Below are positions 58,967 to 64,000 of a DNA stretch of 64,000 nucleotides, piece by piece. The translations under genes were made by a program, and so were the position numbers. The notes under the pieces were generated by a model that searched no databases, was not told where the DNA came from, and was given only the letters and a program-made list of their open reading frames with translations. The DNA lies in NCBI GenBank assembly GCA_040770625.1, contig JAXGIW010000008.1:37032-101031 (forward strand). Direction: 5' to 3'. This DNA comes from 58-81 sp012729145. GTDB lineage: Bacteria > Synergistota > Synergistia > Synergistales > Thermovirgaceae. How positions within the stretch are numbered: the first letter of the stretch is position 1; each line of letters opens with the position of its first letter.

Positions 58967-59746
58967 TTGAACAGAGCCGGGTCCTTCGTCGTTTTGAATT
59001 GCGCCCTGGCAATACTGGTGGCGTTATTCTCTCTTTCGGTCATCAAAGGAGGCGCCGCAGAGGTTTTGGAAGGTCCATTGACGATAAGCACCTCCTACAA
59101 GAGCCTTCTTTCGACCCCTGATCAGAAAGGAATGCTTGACCTCCTGGTAAAGGAGGCATTCAGCAGGATCGGTCTTGAGGCCGAGATAGTCTTCAACCCT
59201 ACAGGAAGGTCCCTCTCGGATGTCAACGAAGGTCTTGCCGACGGAGAGTTGAACAGGATAGAGGGGATGGAGAAGAACTTTCCCAATCTTGTAAGGGTTC
59301 CCGAGCCCAACATGGTGATGGATTTCGTGGCTTTTTCGAAGAAAGAGTACATTATCAATGGGTGGGAAAGCATCAGCGACCTGAGGATAGGGATAGTAAA
59401 GGGTTGGAAGATCCTGGAGGAGAACACCGCCGGCTTTCCCGATGTAACCCTGGTGCCCACCGAGACGGAGCTCTTCAATATGCTCGACAAGGACCGCATC
59501 GACGTCGCCCTTTACGACAGACTCACTGGTTACGAGCAGATCCACCTGAGAGGTTTCGAAGGGATGTTTCACCTTGAGCCACCGCTGGCGAGCAGGGAGA
59601 TGTACCTCTATCTCAACAGGGAGCATGAAAGCCTTGCTGGGCCTTTAGCCCAGGCTCTCAGAAGCATGAAGGAGGACGGGACCTGGGACAGGATCGTAAC
59701 CGAGACAACGGCTCACCTCGCATTCGGCGGGAACGTTGGGGATTGA
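58967..59746 (+). CDS. Periplasmic solute-binding protein (type 2), likely sensor partner
   Basis: A 259-residue protein with a signal peptide (about 1-31) and a PBP type-2 domain of the amino-acid (SBP_bac_3) kind: GMLDLLVKEAFSRIGLEAEIVF, DLRIGIVKGWKILEE and DVALYDRLTGYEQIH. The start is TTG after AAGGG. No transporter genes are adjacent. Instead the next gene, 19 bp on, encodes a membrane c-di-GMP enzyme, so it probably presents a ligand to that sensor. Confidence 0.8.
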   Translation: MNRAGSFVVLNCALAILVALFSLSVIKGGAAEVLEGPLTISTSYKSLLSTPDQKGMLDLLVKEAFSRIGLEAEIVFNPTGRSLSDVNEGLADGELNRIEGMEKNFPNLVRVPEPNMVMDFVAFSKKEYIINGWESISDLRIGIVKGWKILEENTAGFPDVTLVPTETELFNMLDKDRIDVALYDRLTGYEQIHLRGFEGMFHLEPPLASREMYLYLNREHESLAGPLAQALRSMKEDGTWDRIVTETTAHLAFGGNVGD

Positions 59747-59765
59747 CGTTCGGCAGCGGAGAAAG

Positions 59766-62228
59766 ATGATGAACTGGAGACGTTCCAGTACCTGGAGATT
59801 CTTCCTTTACACCCTGTCCGGTTTTGTCCTCGTCTCTATCGTCGTGACGGGTATCCTTGGCTATTATCTGTTCAGGCATGAATCGGGTCACCTGGAGCGG
59901 AATGTGGAACAGGTTGAGGAGATCTACCTTCCCTTCCTGATCCCGGCTCTTTGGGTGACGGACCACGAGTCCCTTCAGAGCCAGATAGAGGGGATCGTCA
60001 AGTTCAGCTACATCGACCGGGTCGAGGTCAGGAACGATGAAGGCGACGTCTTCGCCGCAGGGGCCGACCCGGAACCCTCCCTGGAAGTGATATCCCACGA
60101 CCTGGTCTATTCCAACCGCGGGCAATACAGGAAGATCGGTTCGATCTCCCTCTTTGTTGACAGGAACGAACTGTTCTCCCATATCTTCGAGTGGATGGGG
60201 TCGCTCTTCCTTCTTCAGTTGCTCCTGGCCGTGGCCCTCTCGTCGGTCATGGCATTCGTCTATCACATGGTGATCGGGAGACAGCTCTTCCGCCTTGCCG
60301 GCTTCGTCAAGAGCGCAGATCTGACCGATCCTGGAAAGGTCTTCAAGCTTGAACACCCATCCAGGCAGGGCGATGAACTCCAGCTCCTTGTCGACCACAT
60401 CAACGAGATGAGAGGCAGTGTCAGGAGTCATATCCTGGAGATCCAGGAGTGGCGAGACCTGCTCCAGTACGTGATCCAACATGATCCCAATGCCATTATG
60501 GTACTCGACAGGGACATGAGGTTCGTCTTCGTGAGCGAGAGACTGCTCAAGAACAGAGAGCTCGAAAGGGAGAGGGTGATAGGAAGGACCTTCATGGAGG
60601 TCTTGCCTGAACTGCCGGAGAAGTGGATCGCAATGTTCCGCCGTGCGTTGGAAGGAGTGGAGCAGAGCTCCGATCTGGATTACGTGGCCCGTCCTGACGG
60701 TAGCATGGACATGATCAGCTGGTGGTGCCGTCCATGGTATGAACCGGACGGTTCCATCGGAGGTACAGTCCTCTACTCTGAGGTGATCACCGAACGCAAG
60801 CAGATGGAGCGCTCCCTCTTCCTTGAAAAGGAGCTCTTCAGGACCACCCTGCTGTCCGTCGGTGACGGCATCATCTCCACCGACGACGAGGGGAGGATCC
60901 TTATTATGAACCGTGTGGCCGAGGAGCTGACCGGGTGGGACCTGACAGAGGCCAGGGAGAAGGACTTCAAGTCAGTCTTCCATATTATCGACGAGTTTTC
61001 TAGAGAGAGATCTCCCGACCCGGTAAGGCAGGTCCTGGACAGCGGAGAACCGGTCGAGATGGAGGAGAACTGTATCCTTGTCTCGAGAGGGGGCCAGGAA
61101 ACCCCCGTAGAGGACAGTGCGGCCCCGATCAGGGACAAGGAAGGGGAGACCACGGGAGTGGTTGTCGTCTTCAGGGATTGTTCCGAGAAGAGGGAGAGGC
61201 AGAGAGAGATAGCGTACCTCAGTTACCATGACCAGCTTACCGGCCTGTACAACCGCCGCTTTTTCGAGGAGGAACTAAGTCGTCTGGACGTTCCCCGAAA
61301 CCTTCCGCTGTCGTTGGTCATGATAGACGTCAACGGCCTTAAACTCTTTAACGACGCTTTCGGTCACACCGCAGGAGATGAACTTCTGGGAAAGGTTGCC
61401 GGAGTGCTCCGGGAGGAGTGTCGAGCCGACGACATCGTTGCCAGGATAGGAGGGGACGAGTTCATGATCCTGCTGCCCTTGACGGACCGGGACCATCTGG
61501 ATCCCCTTATGGCCAGGATCAGCGATGCCATGTCAAGAGAGCGAGTTAAGGATCTTCCCATTTCCGTGTCCCTTGGAGGAGCCACGAAGACCGATGTTGA
61601 TGAGAGCGTTGAGAAGGTCTTCGATATGGCCGAGGACCAGATGTATCGCCGCAAGATATCTGAAAAGAGCAGCTATCATCACAGGTCGGTGAACCTGATA
61701 GTGGAAGGGCTTTACTCCAAGTCTCCCGAAGAAAAAGGACACTCCGAAAACGTCAGTGCGTTGAGCGAGGCCATAGGCCGGGAGATGGGACTGGGACAGC
61801 CGGATTTAGACGATCTCAAAACTGCCGGTGTGATCCACGATATAGGCAAGATCGGAGTAAGCGACAGGATCCTGGAAAAAAGCGGTCCCCTGGATGAAGA
61901 TGAATGGCAAGAGATGAAAAGGCACCCCGAGATCGGGTACAGTATCCTCAGCACAGTCAATGAATACAGCCCCTTCGCAGAGATCGTGCTTTCCCATCAT
62001 GAGCGATGGGACGGTACGGGCTATCCCAAGGGCCTGAAGAGAGGGGAGATCCCTCTTTTCTCGAGGATCCTGGCAGTCGCGGAAGCCTATGACGCAATGG
62101 TCTCAGGGAGATCCTACAGGAAAGCCATGGGCAGGGAGGAAGCTGTGGCCGAACTCCGTCGTTGCGCCGGCACCCAGTTCGATCCCGAAGTGGTAGATGT
62201 GTTCATAGAAAAAGTCTTTGGCAAGTGA
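59766..62228 (+). CDS. Membrane PAS-GGDEF-HD-GYP cyclic-di-GMP signalling protein
   Basis: An 820-residue sensor. A first helix lies near residues 11-33, a periplasmic domain of about 110 residues follows, then a second helix (about 145-170) and a HAMP-like linker. Two PAS-type regions follow (about 240-350 and 360-470). GGDEF is intact (RIGGDEFMILL) with an RxxD inhibitory site (RADD) five residues earlier. The C-terminal HD-GYP domain has HDIGKIGV and HHERWDGTGYPKGL. It could both make and degrade c-di-GMP. I place the start at ATG 59766 (59769 also possible) after GGAGA; a TTG at 59736 overlaps the previous gene. Confidence 0.9.
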   Translation: MMNWRRSSTWRFFLYTLSGFVLVSIVVTGILGYYLFRHESGHLERNVEQVEEIYLPFLIPALWVTDHESLQSQIEGIVKFSYIDRVEVRNDEGDVFAAGADPEPSLEVISHDLVYSNRGQYRKIGSISLFVDRNELFSHIFEWMGSLFLLQLLLAVALSSVMAFVYHMVIGRQLFRLAGFVKSADLTDPGKVFKLEHPSRQGDELQLLVDHINEMRGSVRSHILEIQEWRDLLQYVIQHDPNAIMVLDRDMRFVFVSERLLKNRELERERVIGRTFMEVLPELPEKWIAMFRRALEGVEQSSDLDYVARPDGSMDMISWWCRPWYEPDGSIGGTVLYSEVITERKQMERSLFLEKELFRTTLLSVGDGIISTDDEGRILIMNRVAEELTGWDLTEAREKDFKSVFHIIDEFSRERSPDPVRQVLDSGEPVEMEENCILVSRGGQETPVEDSAAPIRDKEGETTGVVVVFRDCSEKRERQREIAYLSYHDQLTGLYNRRFFEEELSRLDVPRNLPLSLVMIDVNGLKLFNDAFGHTAGDELLGKVAGVLREECRADDIVARIGGDEFMILLPLTDRDHLDPLMARISDAMSRERVKDLPISVSLGGATKTDVDESVEKVFDMAEDQMYRRKISEKSSYHHRSVNLIVEGLYSKSPEEKGHSENVSALSEAIGREMGLGQPDLDDLKTAGVIHDIGKIGVSDRILEKSGPLDEDEWQEMKRHPEIGYSILSTVNEYSPFAEIVLSHHERWDGTGYPKGLKRGEIPLFSRILAVAEAYDAMVSGRSYRKAMGREEAVAELRRCAGTQFDPEVVDVFIEKVFGK

Positions 62229-62518
62229 TGGTCAAGAAAAAGTCGACGAGTGAAGGATGCAGGTGATAGGTCTGAATTACCCCACTGGATCTGTCAGAAA
62301 CAAACAAGCATCACAATCCTATCCCCTTTTCCCGCTCAACAGGATCTCCTGTAGGCAGATCCCATACTGCAAATGAGATCAAAACAGAGGATCTTACACT
62401 GTGACACAAGAGAAAGGCCCTTTGGCTTCAGATGAACCCTTGCAGGGAGTTTCCCCATTGCTGTCGAGGGCTGTCTTTGGGTAGGCGCATAGGTTCAAAG
62501 TTTGAAAGGAGTTTATAA

Positions 62519-64000
62519 ATGTCGCAAAACAACCGGTTCGACCACAAACTGGATCTGCGAACTCTGCTACCCGAAGACTTCGACGCAGTGAAACAGATCA
62601 TGGAGAAAGTTTATCCCACTATGGGTGGCTCATGGACACTGGAACAATACCAGGCAATGATCAAGAGGTTCCCCGACGGCCAGCTCTGCGTGGAGGACAA
62701 GGGGAAGGTTGTTGCCGTGGCACTTTCGCTGGTGATCGATTCGGCCGTTTACGGGGAGCGACATACCTACCGCCAGGTAGTGGGGGACGGGACGCTCAAG
62801 AACCACGACCCCGACGGGGATTACCTTTACGGCATTGATGTCTTCGTTGACCCTGATTACAGAGAGATGCGTCTGGGACGAAGGCTTTACGACGCAAGGA
62901 AGGAACTCTGCGAGACCCTCAACCTCAAGGGCATAATCATTGGCGGACGTATACCTGGTTACGCCCGTTACGCGGAGGAGATGAAGCCCGGGAAATATAT
63001 CCAGATGGTCAAGAACAGGGAGATGGTCGACCCCGTTCTTTCGTTCCAGTTGAGCAACGACTTCCACTACAGGACCGTCGTACCGGGTTACTGGCCTGAT
63101 GATCACAGATCGAAGGGGTACGGGGTCATCCTGGAGTGGAACAACATTTTTTACGAGGAAAAGAGAAGGCTTATTCCGAGGGTAAAGACCTACGTCCGCC
63201 TCGGCGTCGTTCAGTGGCAGATGCGCCTTTTCGAGTCCTTCGAGGCTTTCATCCAGCAGGTGGAATTCTTTGTAGATGCAGTTGCGGGCTACAACGCCGA
63301 CCTGGTCCTTTTCCCCGAATTGTTCAACGTCCCGCTTATCGCAAGGTACGACCAGAAGGATCCTCCCGAAGCCATGCGCCTGCTCGCCGAACACACTGAA
63401 CCCCTGAGAGAGGCCCTGGTGGAAATGGCCATGAGCTACAACATAAATATCGTCTCCGGGAGCGTCCCGAAGTACCGGGACGGATACCTCTACAACGTCT
63501 GCTTCCTTTGCAGGAGGGACGGTACCTGGGACAAGCAGTACAAGATCCACATTACCCCCGACGAGTACATGACGTGGGGTCTTCGGGGCGGGGACGAGCT
63601 GAAGGTCTTCGATACCGATGTGGGCAAGATCGGTATCCTGGTCTGCTACGATGTCGAGTTCCCGGAACTCCCAAGGCTATTGGCCGAAAAAGGCATGAAC
63701 ATCCTTCTCGTACCTTACTGGACGGATACAAGGAACGGTTACCTCCGGGTCAGGCACTGCGCCCATGCCCGGGCGATAGAGAACGAATGCTACGTAGCCA
63801 TTTCGGGGAGCGTTGGGAATATCCCCAGGGTGGAGAATATGGACATACAGTACTCCCAGGCGGCAGTGCTTACGCCATCTGATTTCGCCTTCCCCCACGA
63901 TGCTGTCGCTGCAGAGGCCACGCCCAACACCGAGATGGCGCTTATCGCCGATCTCGATATTGATCTTCTAAAGGAACTCCGTGCCTCGGGCAGCGTGAGG
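62519..64000 (+). CDS. GNAT-acetyltransferase/nitrilase-family fusion, 3' end outside window
   Basis: At least 494 residues, open at the window edge. Residues about 10-215 form a GNAT-like domain (YLYGIDVFVDPDYREMRLGRRLYDARKEL, with the acetyl-CoA loop RLGRRL). From about residue 225 a carbon-nitrogen hydrolase domain begins (VRLGVVQWQMR) with the catalytic Glu in LVLFPELF, Lys in QYKIHITPDE and Cys in ILVCYDVEFPEL. Fusions of this kind occur in many bacteria and are annotated as bifunctional; substrates are unknown. The ATG follows AAAGGAG. Confidence 0.9.
   Translation, partial: MSQNNRFDHKLDLRTLLPEDFDAVKQIMEKVYPTMGGSWTLEQYQAMIKRFPDGQLCVEDKGKVVAVALSLVIDSAVYGERHTYRQVVGDGTLKNHDPDGDYLYGIDVFVDPDYREMRLGRRLYDARKELCETLNLKGIIIGGRIPGYARYAEEMKPGKYIQMVKNREMVDPVLSFQLSNDFHYRTVVPGYWPDDHRSKGYGVILEWNNIFYEEKRRLIPRVKTYVRLGVVQWQMRLFESFEAFIQQVEFFVDAVAGYNADLVLFPELFNVPLIARYDQKDPPEAMRLLAEHTEPLREALVEMAMSYNINIVSGSVPKYRDGYLYNVCFLCRRDGTWDKQYKIHITPDEYMTWGLRGGDELKVFDTDVGKIGILVCYDVEFPELPRLLAEKGMNILLVPYWTDTRNGYLRVRHCAHARAIENECYVAISGSVGNIPRVENMDIQYSQAAVLTPSDFAFPHDAVAAEATPNTEMALIADLDIDLLKELRASGSVR

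Noticed and set aside
1..64000. tRNA, rRNA, CRISPR array, IS element or prophage
   Set aside because: Read for these; no cloverleaf with CCA or anticodon arm, no regular spacer repeats, no transposase, integrase or phage structural protein was found.

Overview
The window is bacterial, about 55% G+C, densely packed, with mostly short gaps, frequent GTG/TTG starts and ATGA/TGATG overlaps. Gene content points to an anaerobic amino-acid- and organic-acid-fermenting bacterium, most likely of the phylum Synergistota. The main support is a NuoE/NuoF/NuoG-like module joined to a two-subunit [NiFe] hydrogenase, the arrangement known from the electron-bifurcating HydABCSL enzyme of Acetomicrobium mobile. 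TRAP and NhaC-type carriers, racemases, opine-type dehydrogenases and a MOP-type aldehyde oxidoreductase fit the same lifestyle. The genus cannot be named from sequence alone.

Layout. 1-1257: end of a TrkH/KtrB K+ channel and its TrkA regulator. 1417-31856: a molybdenum/tungsten region. It holds two molybdate ABC operons (modABC, about 1.6-4.3 kb and 18.6-21.1 kb), a wtp-type tungstate ABC operon (27.5-30.3 kb), a molbindin, a MOT1-like carrier, a MobA-like/HD fusion, XdhC, a MoeA/MogA-type protein and the molybdenum aldehyde oxidoreductase they would serve. Four RNAs match the Moco (molybdenum/tungsten cofactor) riboswitch motif. Three lie on the + strand, ahead of modA, the aldehyde oxidoreductase and wtpB. 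One lies on the - strand ahead of an orphan response regulator. Inserted in this region are the hydrogenase operon (7.1-14.3 kb, - strand), a duplicated-repeat membrane protein, an SDR dehydrogenase and an acetoacetate-decarboxylase-like protein.

32.0-45.9 kb: a GntR-controlled block with two saccharopine-dehydrogenase-like proteins, a DapF-fold epimerase, an Asp/Glu-racemase-type protein, an N-acyl-D-amino-acid deacylase, an octopine-dehydrogenase-family protein, an M20 amidohydrolase, two carriers (NhaC-like and YfcC-like) and malic enzyme. I read it as an uptake and degradation island for opine-like or D-/N-acyl amino acids; the substrate is unknown. This is the best candidate here for an undescribed pathway.

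46.2-57.9 kb: a DUF3465 protein, an MBL-fold hydrolase, then a second GntR regulator, a TRAP transporter, a complete 2-oxoacid/acetoin dehydrogenase complex and lipoate-protein ligase. This reads as one import-and-oxidise unit. 58.3-64.0 kb: a decayed LivK-like pseudogene, a solute-binding protein paired with a PAS-GGDEF-HD-GYP c-di-GMP enzyme, and the start of a GNAT-nitrilase fusion running off the window.

I saw no tRNA, rRNA, CRISPR array or insertion sequence. Promoter, operator and terminator calls are by eye.
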